Source of the DNA: Pseudooceanicola endophyticus | GTDB taxonomy: Bacteria; Pseudomonadota; Alphaproteobacteria; Rhodobacterales; Rhodobacteraceae | Assembly: GCF_018760365.1 (NCBI RefSeq) | Contig: NZ_JAHIAB010000014.1 | Location: 62,001 to 126,000 of the forward strand | Direction: 5' to 3' | DNA: 64,000 bases | Shown: positions 52,167 to 59,845 of the stretch, piece after piece | Numbering within the stretch: the first letter of the stretch is position 1 | Layout of the letters: each line of letters opens with the position of its first letter | Made by a program: the position numbers and the translations under genes | The notes under the pieces: model-generated | Told to the model about the DNA's origin: nothing | What the model saw: the letters and a program-made list of their open reading frames with translations, nothing else | Database searches by the model: none

Positions 52167-53804
52167 CTAGTGATGCGGCGTCTCGTCGGGGCCGGGTTTC
52201 AGCACCAGGTCCTCGTGCTGGGGCACCGCCTGACGTTCGATCATCCGGTGCACGGCCGGGCGGCCTGCGCCGCGATGCAGCTTCACCAGCGCCTCGTAGC
52301 CTTCCAGATCGGACTTGGTGCGTCGCGCATTGTGGCGCAGGTAGTCGTTCCAGGTCGCGACATGGAAACGTTCGCGCCACAGGTCGGGGTTCTCGAGGTC
52401 GCGCATCAGCGACCAGTTGCGCGCTCCGTCGCGGATGCGCACCCGGCGCCGCCGCCCGATGGCGGCCAGGAAGGCGTCGATATCCTCCTCGGCGATCAGG
52501 TAGTCGATCAGGATCACGATGGGACCCGAGCGCGCCTGCAGATCCAGCCGCAGCTCGGGCTCGCGGAAGGTGTTCAGCGGATCGAGGTCGAGGCCGCCGA
52601 ACTCTCCCAGGCGGAACCAGCGCCCCACCACGGCCCCCAGCAGAAGCAGCGCCGCCGAGACCAGCAGCGCCACGAAGACCGAATGCTGTTCCGCCAGAAG
52701 GCCCCAGATCCAGGCGCCAAGTGCCATGCCCCCGAAGGTAGCGGTCTGGTAGAACGAGAGGGCCCGGCCCACCACCCAGCGGGGCGTCGACATCTGCACT
52801 GAGACGTTGAACAGCGACAGCGCCACCACCCAGCAGGCGCCCGAGATCATCAGGCCAAGCGCGCTGACCGCGATGACCCGCCCGAAGGCCAGGATCACCA
52901 TGCCGAGCGCGAAGCCCAGGAAGGCCAGCACGACGATACGTTCGTTCGCCAGCCGTGCCCTCAGGTGGCCGTTGATCAGCACGCCGCCGATGGCGCCCAG
53001 CCCGAAGAAGCCCAGCAGCAGGCCGTAGGTCAGCGCCGTGCCCTGCAGCACATCGCGCGCCACCAGCGGCAGCAGCGCCATGACCGAGGAGGCCGCGAAG
53101 CCGAACAGGCTGCTGCGCACCAGTACCTTCAGCAGGTGCGGCGACATCGCCATGTAGCGCAGCCCCGCCCCAAGCGCCTGGCCCAGCGGTTCGCGCGGCA
53201 GCCGTTCATCCCGCGCCGGGGCCTTCCACAGCCAGAGCGCGATGACGTTCGGGATATAGGTCACGGCGTTGAAGCCAAAGGCCGCCGCCGCCCCCGCCAG
53301 CGCCACCAGGAAGCCGCCGATCGCCGGCCCGACCGACCGCATCAGGTTGAAGCCCATGGAATTCAGGCTGACCGCCGCCGAAAGGTTCGGCCGGTCGACG
53401 ATATCGCCCATGCTGGCCTGCCAGGACGGATTGTAGAAGGCCATGCCGCTGCCGATGGCGAAGGTGAAGCTGAGCAGCCCCCAGGGCCCCAGCAGCCCCG
53501 CCCAGGCGAAAAGCGCCAGCGCGCAGGACACCGCCAGCATGAAAAGCTGGGCCATCAGCAGGATGCGGCGACGGTCGAAACTGTCGGCCAGCGCCCCCGC
53601 CACCAGCGAGAAGGCCATGATCGGCAGCGTGTTTGACGCCTGCACCAGCGCCACCATGTCGCTTGAGCCGGCCAGCGAAGTCATCAGCCAGCCGGCGCCC
53701 ACCATCTGCACCAGCCCGCCCAGGTTCGACACCTGCGAGGCCATCCAGAGGTTGCGGAAATTGGCGATGCCGAAAGGCGCAAAGGTGCGGCTTCTGGGTT
53801 CCAT
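52167..53804 (-). CDS. MFS exporter (EntS-like MFS_3) with C-terminal soluble extension
   Basis: The 545-residue protein has a 12-helix MFS_3 core (residues 1-400): FGIANFRNLWMASQVSNLGGLVQMVGAGWLMTSL and the signature loop ADSFDRRRILL. The remaining ~135 residues are hydrophilic (PIVILIDYLIAEEDIDAFLAAIGRRRRVRIRDGARNWSLMRDLENPDLWRERFHVATWNDYLRH), resembling a ferredoxin-like/monooxygenase-type alpha-beta domain found fused in some members. EntS relatives export siderophores; the position next to an iron-type importer is suggestive, but no siderophore synthesis genes are present. Confidence 0.88.
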   Translation of the reverse strand: MEPRSRTFAPFGIANFRNLWMASQVSNLGGLVQMVGAGWLMTSLAGSSDMVALVQASNTLPIMAFSLVAGALADSFDRRRILLMAQLFMLAVSCALALFAWAGLLGPWGLLSFTFAIGSGMAFYNPSWQASMGDIVDRPNLSAAVSLNSMGFNLMRSVGPAIGGFLVALAGAAAAFGFNAVTYIPNVIALWLWKAPARDERLPREPLGQALGAGLRYMAMSPHLLKVLVRSSLFGFAASSVMALLPLVARDVLQGTALTYGLLLGFFGLGAIGGVLINGHLRARLANERIVVLAFLGFALGMVILAFGRVIAVSALGLMISGACWVVALSLFNVSVQMSTPRWVVGRALSFYQTATFGGMALGAWIWGLLAEQHSVFVALLVSAALLLLGAVVGRWFRLGEFGGLDLDPLNTFREPELRLDLQARSGPIVILIDYLIAEEDIDAFLAAIGRRRRVRIRDGARNWSLMRDLENPDLWRERFHVATWNDYLRHNARRTKSDLEGYEALVKLHRGAGRPAVHRMIERQAVPQHEDLVLKPGPDETPHH

Positions 53805-54205
53805 GCGTTCGCTCCGGCGACGGTGGCCCCGGACGGGCCAGGACGGTCGATGGCGCGCCGGGATCAGGGTTTAGGACAGTCGAACGCGGCCCCGCGGCTC
53901 GTGATCCTTCTTGTCTTGTCCGGGAATAACGCATGGAACGCGCAGGACTTTCAAGGCCCAAGCCCGTGCATTCCCGCACAGGCGCAGCCTGTGATCACAG
54001 CGCGGGCGCCACGGCGCCCGGCAGATCCGACCGGGCCGGACCCGACCCTTTCCGCCAGTGGCAATACGACGGGGGATCGTTGTCGGATGCCCCGATGATG
54101 ACAGGGGGCGCCGGTTCCCAGACGCCCCTGCCCCATATCCATTTCATTCAGGAAAACATATCCTTGCAGGATGATCCTGAAGCAACGCCTCAGGGTCCTG
54201 CGGGA
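53805..54205. other. 401-nt gap, no gene seen
   Basis: The region lies between the MFS start and the DUF2235 stop. It should contain the MFS promoter and the end of the DUF2235 transcript. An imperfect inverted repeat near 54165-54212 (TGATCC ... GGATCA) may be part of a terminator for the latter. No supported reading frame or repeat array is visible. Confidence 0.4.
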
Positions 54206-55762
54206 TCAGCCCTCCAGCCGCTCGACGCTCAGGCGGACGCTGCCGCAGTTGTTGCCATAGGTCGCCCAGGCATCATTGGCATAGGCGTAGAAATAACCGC
54301 TGCGAAGCGGCGTGACATCGGCGCCGGCGCCGATGACGAAGGTTTCGTGCAATGCCGCACCGGCGCCGCCGCGCGCGGCGGCATCGGGCAGCTCTCCGTT
54401 GGCGATGGTGCCGATCAGGGCGAACCAGTCGGCCTCCTCGACCCGCTTGGTGAAGGGAATGTCCGCCTGCCCGTTGCCGGTCAGGCGCTTGTAGAGCCCC
54501 TCGAACCGGCCCAGCACCGAGGACGCCATCTGCACCGCCTCGCCCAGCTGGAAACTGCCGTCGCGGGTGCCGCCGGGCGGACAGGTGATGCCGCCGTCCA
54601 TCCATTCGCCCTCGGCCACGAGCCGGTAGGTCGCGCCGGCCTCAAGATAAAGCCCGGTGCGGTTCCAGCGTTCCTGCGCGAAGACATCGACCGTGGCGTG
54701 CTCTCCGGCAGCCAGGCGGCGGGTCTTCCAGTAGCCGCCCTGCGCGAGCGGCGGGTTGCGGTGACGCGCCAGCGCGGAGGGATGCAGCGCGGGGCTGGCG
54801 GCGGCGAAATCCGGCACCGCCCGGGGCAGCGTCTTCAGCGCCTTGAACACCCCCGAGACGGAATCGTGCAGCTGACCGCGCGGATCCGGGCAGATCTGGT
54901 CGTCGAGCGTGTCACGGAAGCTCAGCCCCAGGGCGGCGGTCTCCTCCATCATCCAATGCAGCGCCCCGTCGGACAGCGCGCAGCGCCCGTAACCGCCCCC
55001 GACATCGGCATGGACCCCGGGAAACCAAATCTGCCGGACGCTCGGGCGATCCTCGACCCCGGTCCAGAGCGTCGGCGTGAAGCTGCGGCGGTGCTCGTCT
55101 ATGGCCAGGGCATGGCGGGCATGGGCCACGATCGGGCTGAGCCTGGTGTCATGGAACCCGTGCCGCGCCGGGTCGTCCAGCAGGTTGAGCAGCGCCATGT
55201 CGTCGGGCACCCCAAGGGCGCCCACCGTGTCCCAGACGCCGATGCAGTGGATCGGCACCGTCTGCGCGCAGGGCTGGCCCGGAGCCACGCCGTGGAAGGG
55301 CCGCGCCCCCGTCGCGATCACCGGCTCGGCCTTTTCCGGGTCCTCGCGATAGGTGGCAAAAAGCGCGTGGATCGCCGACCAGATCGCGGCATCGGACATC
55401 TGCCCGGGATCCAGCAGGCCGCAGCGCGCGATCATGCCGCCCAGGCTGCGCACCGTGTAGGCGCCCCGGCTGAAGCCGAAAAGCCAGATCCGCGCCCCCG
55501 GCCGGTAATGCCGTGCCAGCCAGTTGTAGGCGCTCATGATGTTCTTATCGAGCCCCTCGCCCATGCCGCCCCCGGCGATGCGGTCCCACCAGCCGCCCTC
55601 GGTGCCGACACCGGGATGATAATAGCTGAGCTGCGATGCGCCCTCGGCATCTGCCGGGGCCAGCGCGTGGTATAGCTTGACCACATTGGTCGCCGCCGGC
55701 AGCCCGTCCTCCATCTGGTCCGGTGTATTCCAGGTGCCGTCGCAAAACACGATCAGGTGCAT
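54206..55762 (-). CDS. DUF2235 alpha/beta hydrolase, Tle-like, with lectin-like C-terminal domain
   Basis: The 518-residue protein starts MHLIVFCDGTWN, the DUF2235 opening. The nucleophile elbow G-F-S-R-G-A-Y is near residue 108, HCIGVWDTVGALG supplies the catalytic aspartate (near residue 190) and FPGVHADVGGGY the histidine (near residue 265). This triad is that of T6SS phospholipase effectors (Tle1-like) and of related fungal/bacterial hydrolases. The last 170 residues (ERWNRTGLYLEAGATYRLVAEGEWMDGGITCPPGG) resemble a PA-IL-like beta-sandwich. No VgrG, PAAR or immunity gene is adjacent and no signal peptide is seen, so export by T6SS is not supported here. Confidence 0.85.
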   Translation of the reverse strand: MHLIVFCDGTWNTPDQMEDGLPAATNVVKLYHALAPADAEGASQLSYYHPGVGTEGGWWDRIAGGGMGEGLDKNIMSAYNWLARHYRPGARIWLFGFSRGAYTVRSLGGMIARCGLLDPGQMSDAAIWSAIHALFATYREDPEKAEPVIATGARPFHGVAPGQPCAQTVPIHCIGVWDTVGALGVPDDMALLNLLDDPARHGFHDTRLSPIVAHARHALAIDEHRRSFTPTLWTGVEDRPSVRQIWFPGVHADVGGGYGRCALSDGALHWMMEETAALGLSFRDTLDDQICPDPRGQLHDSVSGVFKALKTLPRAVPDFAAASPALHPSALARHRNPPLAQGGYWKTRRLAAGEHATVDVFAQERWNRTGLYLEAGATYRLVAEGEWMDGGITCPPGGTRDGSFQLGEAVQMASSVLGRFEGLYKRLTGNGQADIPFTKRVEEADWFALIGTIANGELPDAAARGGAGAALHETFVIGAGADVTPLRSGYFYAYANDAWATYGNNCGSVRLSVERLEG

Positions 55763-55994
55763 TCCATCCCCCCTTGGCCGCACCGGTGCACACCCCTTGC
55801 CGTGCCCGCCGGCCCTCTCTGTGCTGTCCCTTGGGACAGCTTGGTTTCCGCAGGGGAAGCTGGCAAGAAAACATGGACAGAGGCTGAGGCCGCCGCGCGG
55901 CCCTGCCGCCCCGGCGTGCAGCCCGGGGCCCGGGCGCGCAAGACCCGTGCAACGCGCCGGGATGCATGCCAGCCCGCTCAGGCTGGCGCGCCCC

Positions 55995-57302
55995 TCACTC
56001 CCAGCTTTCGACCCGCGCCAGCGGCACGAGGTCGAAATCCGGGGTCTCGCGGTCGATGCCCAGGGCCGGGGCCAGCCATTTCACCTGTTGCGCCGCCGCA
56101 TCGAAGACCCGTTTTGGCAGATCCTCCGCAGGATCCTCGAGGATATCCAGCAGCCGTTGCAGCACTGCCCGGCCACGGGCCAGCACCGGCGCGGTCGCCC
56201 GTTTCACCCCGATGGCCTGAAGGAAGGCCACGATATCTTCGGCGGTGATGTCATCGGTCATCAGCGCCGCACCGATCCGGAAGGCCATGTCGTGACGCAC
56301 ATCCTGAAGGATCGTCGGCATGACGTCATAGACCGGGGCAAGCCCGGGCCCCTCCGGCCCGTGCAGGACGGCGTGGTTCTTGCCATGGGCATCGGTATTG
56401 CCAAGCGCAAGCCCCGCCAGCATCACCTCGTAAAACGCCAGGCGCGCCGCGCCGGGACGGGCCAGCTGATCCAGCACCCGGCCAACCGCCCGGGCATCGA
56501 AGCAGCGTCCGGCACTGCCGTAACGCTCGTACTTGAGCTGCTCTGGCAGCCCGAGCGCCTGGCAGAAATCCTCCTGGTGCAGGCGGTGGATGCCATGGGC
56601 CTCGATCCGCCGGTCGAAGCGGGTGACCAGCAGCCCGGCCAGCCCGTCGCATTCCAGGATCTCCGTCTTGGCCACCGGATGATCGGTCAGCCGCCCCATC
56701 AGCGCCATGGCCAGGTGTTCCTGCCGGACCTGCGGCTGGTCGGCGACGGTGGGCACCTTCAGGATATGGGTGGTCGGCGCGCGGCTGCCGGCCCTCGGAA
56801 GGGCCAGCCGCCCGTCCGCCAGCCGCGTGACCGCGATCTTGCTTTGCACCCCCGCCAGCGGCGAGGGATCCATGAGGTTTTGCGGCAGGCGCCGGTGCCG
56901 GGCCAGGGTGCCGATCAGCTCGGCCAGCTGAACCTCGGACAGGGCGTCGTAATCGGCAGCCAGATCCCCCGGCGCCTTGCCCGGCCCCGAGCCGCGCGGC
57001 ACGCAGGAAATCGCGCCGGGGCAGTCGGCCCCCAGATGTGCCAGAAGACCCACGTAGTCCTGCGCGCCGATGCCGTGCTGCGCCATGATCTGCTCTCGCA
57101 TCCGGTTCTCGAACAGCAGGTTCGAGAAGAAGGCCCGCGCCTGCGGATCCTCGTAGGGCTGTTCGCGCACCGGCAAGCCGATCGACACCGGATGCGGCAG
57201 GTGGTCCTGAAGATAGCGAAAGGACGTGCCCTGATCCTCCTGCCGGACAAGCCGCCCGACCGGAGCCTCGACCCCTTCGAGGAAGACATCCAGCTCAATC
57301 AT
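55995..57302 (-). CDS. hipA: HipA-family serine/threonine kinase toxin
   Basis: The 435-residue protein has an N-terminal HipA_N domain and a kinase-like C-terminal domain. GVQSKIAVTRLADGRL (near residue 155) is the flexible P-loop, and G-N-T-D-A-H-G-K-N at 301-309 carries the catalytic Asp (D304) and Mg-binding Asn (N309), followed by LAPVYDVMPT with the second metal Asp. Active HipA phosphorylates glutamyl-tRNA synthetase or other targets, causing growth arrest. All key residues are present, so the toxin appears intact. It overlaps hipB by 4 nt. Confidence 0.93.
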   Translation of the reverse strand: MIELDVFLEGVEAPVGRLVRQEDQGTSFRYLQDHLPHPVSIGLPVREQPYEDPQARAFFSNLLFENRMREQIMAQHGIGAQDYVGLLAHLGADCPGAISCVPRGSGPGKAPGDLAADYDALSEVQLAELIGTLARHRRLPQNLMDPSPLAGVQSKIAVTRLADGRLALPRAGSRAPTTHILKVPTVADQPQVRQEHLAMALMGRLTDHPVAKTEILECDGLAGLLVTRFDRRIEAHGIHRLHQEDFCQALGLPEQLKYERYGSAGRCFDARAVGRVLDQLARPGAARLAFYEVMLAGLALGNTDAHGKNHAVLHGPEGPGLAPVYDVMPTILQDVRHDMAFRIGAALMTDDITAEDIVAFLQAIGVKRATAPVLARGRAVLQRLLDILEDPAEDLPKRVFDAAAQQVKWLAPALGIDRETPDFDLVPLARVESWE

Positions 57303-57538
57303 CCCTGGGGGCCCTCCGTCATCAGCGGCAGCCCCAGATCACGGCAGACCTGCAGGACCAGGCCGATATGGGCGGTTTCCTTGCCATTCTCGATGGCGCC
57401 GACGGTGATCCGGGCGATGCCGACCTGTGCGGCGACATCCTCCTGCGTGAGGCCAAGCGCCTTGCGGCGACGCCGGATCGCCTGTCCCAGGTCATGGGCG
57501 TTCAGGATGCGCATCGGTTTCGGATCGGGGTCGGGCAT
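57299..57538 (-). CDS. hipB: HipB-family antitoxin, XRE HTH
   Basis: The 79-residue protein has a single HTH_XRE domain: DLGQAIRRRRKALGLTQEDVAAQVGIARITVGAIENGKETAHIGLVLQVCRDLGLPL. It should neutralise HipA and repress the operon by binding operators upstream. Three matching 18-bp sites lie 21-136 nt upstream of its start. Gene order hipB-hipA with a 4-nt overlap is standard. Confidence 0.93.
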   Translation of the reverse strand: MPDPDPKPMRILNAHDLGQAIRRRRKALGLTQEDVAAQVGIARITVGAIENGKETAHIGLVLQVCRDLGLPLMTEGPQG

Positions 57539-57558
57539 GGCACTTCATCCGCAGTTCA

Positions 57559-57576
57559 TGACAGTGATCGCTGACA
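57559..57576. promoter_or_regulatory. hipBA operator copy 1
   Basis: TGACAGTGATCGCTGACA has a G-A-T-C core flanked by T-G-A-C-A and T-G-A-C-A half-sites (one base off a perfect palindrome). It is 20 nt upstream of the hipB start codon. Its centre is exactly 49 bp from that of copy 2. Confidence 0.75.
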
Positions 57577-57607
57577 TTTTTGAGCAGATAGGCATTGCCC
57601 GCCCGTT

Positions 57608-57625
57608 TGTCAACGATCGCTGTCA
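57608..57625. promoter_or_regulatory. hipBA operator copy 2
   Basis: TGTCAACGATCGCTGTCA has the same 5-8-5 layout as copies 1 and 3. It is followed by TTTTTCATG, and TTTTTGA likewise follows copy 1. Centre-to-centre spacing to both neighbours is 49 bp. Confidence 0.75.
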
Positions 57626-57656
57626 TTTTTCATGAATGCGGCGACCACCCCCAATA

Positions 57657-57674
57657 TGACAACGATCATTGTCA
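57657..57674. promoter_or_regulatory. hipBA operator copy 3
   Basis: TGACAACGATCATTGTCA is the most symmetric copy. It lies 31 nt downstream of the VOC stop codon at 57706 (leftward genes), so it marks the distal end of the hipBA promoter region. Confidence 0.75.
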
Positions 57675-57705
57675 CAATGAACAGGCATCCCGCCCCTGCA
57701 ACCGC

Positions 57706-58101
57706 CTAGCGCTGCCCGAACCGGGCCCGCGCGACCTCCGTCACGGGCATGTAGAAGCTGACCAGGTTGCCCTCCGGATCGCGCAGCTGGAAGGTCCGGT
57801 TGCCCCAGGGCAGATCCTTCGGCGGATGCACGACATCCAGCGCCTTCAGACGTGCGAACTCGGCTTCCAGATCGGCCACCTGAAGCTCCAGGATCACGCT
57901 GCGGTTGGCCCCCGCCTCGGCACTGCCCGGCGCGAACAGCGCCACCGTCTCTTGCGTGCCGAAGGCCAGCGCCACCGAGGGGGTGACGATCTCGGCAAAG
58001 ACCGGGGCCAGCCAGTCGGCCTTGCGACCGGTGATCGTCTCGTAGAAGGCCACGAGGCCCTGGATATCCCGCGCGATGTAGCGCAGCGATGCAATTTTCA
58101 T
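57706..58101 (-). CDS. VOC-family protein (glyoxalase/bleomycin-resistance fold)
   Basis: The 131-residue protein shows the paired beta-alpha-beta-beta-beta modules: MKIASLRYIARDIQGLVAFYETITGRKADWL in the first and GNRTFQLRDPEGNLVSFYMPV in the second, with the glutamate in VILELQVADLE. It may be a dioxygenase, isomerase or drug-binding protein; the metal-ligand set is incomplete (no obvious first histidine), so a binding role is possible. The ATG at 58101 directly precedes the first strand. Confidence 0.87.
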   Translation of the reverse strand: MKIASLRYIARDIQGLVAFYETITGRKADWLAPVFAEIVTPSVALAFGTQETVALFAPGSAEAGANRSVILELQVADLEAEFARLKALDVVHPPKDLPWGNRTFQLRDPEGNLVSFYMPVTEVARARFGQR

Positions 58102-58372
58102 GATCTGTCCTTTCGCGCCGGCAACGGGCCGACCGGCCCAAGGTCTACAGGGGGGCTGCTGACAGCCTTGTGTCAGCAAACTGGCGGCGCCGGCGCGGGG
58201 CGCCCCCACGGCACCTGCCCTGAGTCCGCCGGGCCTGCGGGCCTGTCACGCCTTCGGGGCATGGGCGGGACGGTTGCGCGATGGGCCGGCCCGGGCCGCA
58301 AGCTGGCGCCGCCCGGCAGGACATTGCTCAGAACCCCCTCGCCGTGCTCCTCGCGCGGGGGGGCGGGATCTC

Positions 58373-58624
58373 TCAGGCGCGGCGCGCCGGGACGAAACCG
58401 GCGGAACGGGCCGCCAGCAGGAAGGCCTGCCGCGCCTCGTCGACCGATCCCATGCAGTCCATGGCCGCCTCGACCCGCAGCAGCGCCTTCTTCTGCGCGC
58501 CATCGGCCACCGGCCACTTGCGGCGCAGCCAGTGGTGCGCGGTTTCAATCGTGCCCACACGGGCCACGTCGTTGCCCTTGGAGTCGATCAGGGCGAAGGG
58601 CTCGCCCCAGGGAATATCCATCAT
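58373..58624 (-). CDS. DUF982 domain protein (83 aa)
   Basis: The small protein has W-x-E-P-F-A-L-I-D at its N-terminus and TIETAHHWLRRKWPVADGAQKKALLRVEAAMDCMGSVDEARQAFLLAARSAGF, the layout of DUF982 proteins, which are common in Rhizobiales and Rhodobacterales and of unknown function. Two adjacent ATGs follow AGGAAACAGAC; either may be used. Three direct copies of AACAGACA lie at and above the start. Confidence 0.82.
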   Translation of the reverse strand: MMDIPWGEPFALIDSKGNDVARVGTIETAHHWLRRKWPVADGAQKKALLRVEAAMDCMGSVDEARQAFLLAARSAGFVPARRA

Positions 58625-58654
58625 GTCTGTTTCCTATGTCTGTTCATGTCTGTT
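58624..58654 (-). repeat. Three direct 8-bp repeats at the DUF982 start
   Basis: TGTCTGTT (plus strand) occurs at 58624-58631, 58637-58644 and 58647-58654. The first overlaps the translation start region. It may be replication slippage or a small binding array. Confidence 0.4.
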
Positions 58655-58979
58655 CAGGGCGCGGCCTCAGGCCACGCCGTCCAGTTGCCGCCGCCCCCGG
58701 GGCCGTTACAGGGAGGTGCGTCAGGGATCGGAGCGTGATCATGCCCCGGCCACCCGGGCGACGCCGTTCCATCCCATGCGACGCATCGCCCCCGTCACGA
58801 TGGAGAGGGGCAGACGCGATGCTCCGCCGGAACCGGGCGGGATCAACCGCAGCGGCTGCATGTTCAACGTGATCTGGCTGTGGCGAATCCTGACCGCCGT
58901 CCGACCCCCGCCGCAAAGCGGGGTGGCAGCGGCTGACGCGGGCCCGTTTCGAAACGAAACGGGCCGCGCCTTCGAGCGA
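58625..58979. other. 355-nt gap with repeats and a terminator
   Basis: This stretch holds the three AACAGACA repeats near the DUF982 start and, at its right end, the stem-loop that ends the cold-shock operon. The middle contains no supported gene. Confidence 0.4.
58941..58965 (-). terminator. Stem-loop terminator of the cold-shock operon
   Basis: A perfect 11-bp stem (GGCCCGTTTCG at 58941-58951 with CGAAACGGGCC at 58955-58965) closes on a 3-nt loop, 15 nt beyond the stop of the small gene. No T-run follows on the minus strand. Confidence 0.7.
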
Positions 58980-59216
58980 TCAGCTGTTGCCGTCGCGCTC
59001 GGTCGCCTTCCGAGCCGCCCTGAGGCGCGCCGTCTTCTCGGCCCGCGCCTGGGCTTCCTCAGCCAGCACCCTTTTGGCGCTGGCCGTGATCTTGTCGAGT
59101 TGCGTCTCGCCCGGGGAGCGGCGCGTTTCGGACGATTTCGAGGGCTTCAGCGGTTTCCCGCCATTACCGTCCTGGGACGGCACACCCTTGAGGATATCGT
59201 CCAGGGCTGGCTTCAC
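58980..59216 (-). CDS. Small charged protein coupled to the cold-shock gene
   Basis: The 78-residue hydrophilic protein has a lysine/serine-rich middle ([57 protein letters not shown]) and a helical, basic C-terminus. A GTG start overlaps the cold-shock protein stop in GTGA, so the two are translationally coupled. It resembles small accessory proteins found after cspA in Rhodobacterales, but no named family can be assigned. Nucleic-acid binding is plausible from the charge. Confidence 0.72.
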   Translation of the reverse strand: MKPALDDILKGVPSQDGNGGKPLKPSKSSETRRSPGETQLDKITASAKRVLAEEAQARAEKTARLRAARKATERDGNS

Positions 59217-59419
59217 GCCAGTTCCAGGTTGGTCGCGGATTCGCGCCCGTCACGCCCGGATTCGATATCGAAGGTCACTTTCTGACCATCGGGCAGCGAA
59301 GAGAGGCCCGAGCGCTCCACGGCGGAGATGTGCACGAAGACATCCTTGCCGCCGTTATCCGGTTGAATGAAGCCGAAGCCTTTGGTGGTGTTGAACCATT
59401 TCACGGTGCCATTGGCCAT
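59213..59419 (-). CDS. Cold-shock protein, CspA family
   Basis: The 68-residue OB-fold protein keeps both RNA-binding motifs: [33 protein letters not shown] carries RNP1 (K-G-F-G-F-I) and RNP2 (V-F-V-H-I). It binds single-stranded RNA/DNA as a chaperone. AGGAGA precedes the ATG. A hairpin lies in the leader just upstream of that site, possibly a thermosensitive element. Confidence 0.95.
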   Translation of the reverse strand: MANGTVKWFNTTKGFGFIQPDNGGKDVFVHISAVERSGLSSLPDGQKVTFDIESGRDGRESATNLELA

Positions 59420-59845
59420 ATCCGTGGTCTCCTGATAATTGCTGCCCGCAACATGCGGCAGCCCGGCAAAAGTCGATCCAAGTCGATCAACCGTAACCGC
59501 CAGGCGGAAGCAGAATGTCGAAGAGAAAAGCGTTAGCAGTCCCTACATGGGGCTTCGGGCGACCTTTTACAAGGACGAACCGCGCCGCGGCAAAACGCAA
59601 TGCGAAACGCCCCGGTCGAATGGGCGCCCGCACAAGGGCGCGCGACCTCCCCGAGGCGTCCCCTGCCCCCTTGGAGCAAACCCCGGGCAACTCTTGTCCC
59701 GGAGGCTCCTTTTTATCACCAAATGCTCTCAATCCACCGGCAAGGCGCGCCGGAAATCTTGGCCCCGCTGCGGCAAGACGGCACAGTCCGCAGCCGAGGG
59801 GCCTCCCAACCGCAGCGCCGGCGGCCCCCGGAAAGGCTGGCCCCC
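59420..59845. other. 426-nt divergent region between cold-shock and AraC genes
   Basis: This gap carries the cold-shock leader (ribosome-binding site and hairpin near 59428-59462), two direct copies of AAGTCGATC further up, and the promoter of the rightward AraC gene. No small gene is supported. Confidence 0.45.
59441..59462 (-). promoter_or_regulatory. Hairpin in the cold-shock gene leader
   Basis: GCTGCCCGCA at 59441-59450 pairs with TGCGGCAGC at 59454-59462 with one bulged base. It lies immediately upstream of the AGGAGA ribosome-binding site (59428-59433). A regulatory role in translation is inferred, not shown. Confidence 0.4.

Noticed and set aside
54206..55762. A type VI secretion effector locus
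   Set aside because: The DUF2235 fold fits Tle effectors, but no VgrG, PAAR, Hcp or immunity gene is adjacent, so T6SS involvement is not claimed.
58624..58654. A regulatory repeat array at the DUF982 start
   Set aside because: Three 8-bp repeats are real but unevenly spaced (13 and 10 bp) and overlap the start codon region; listed as a repeat only, with no regulatory claim.
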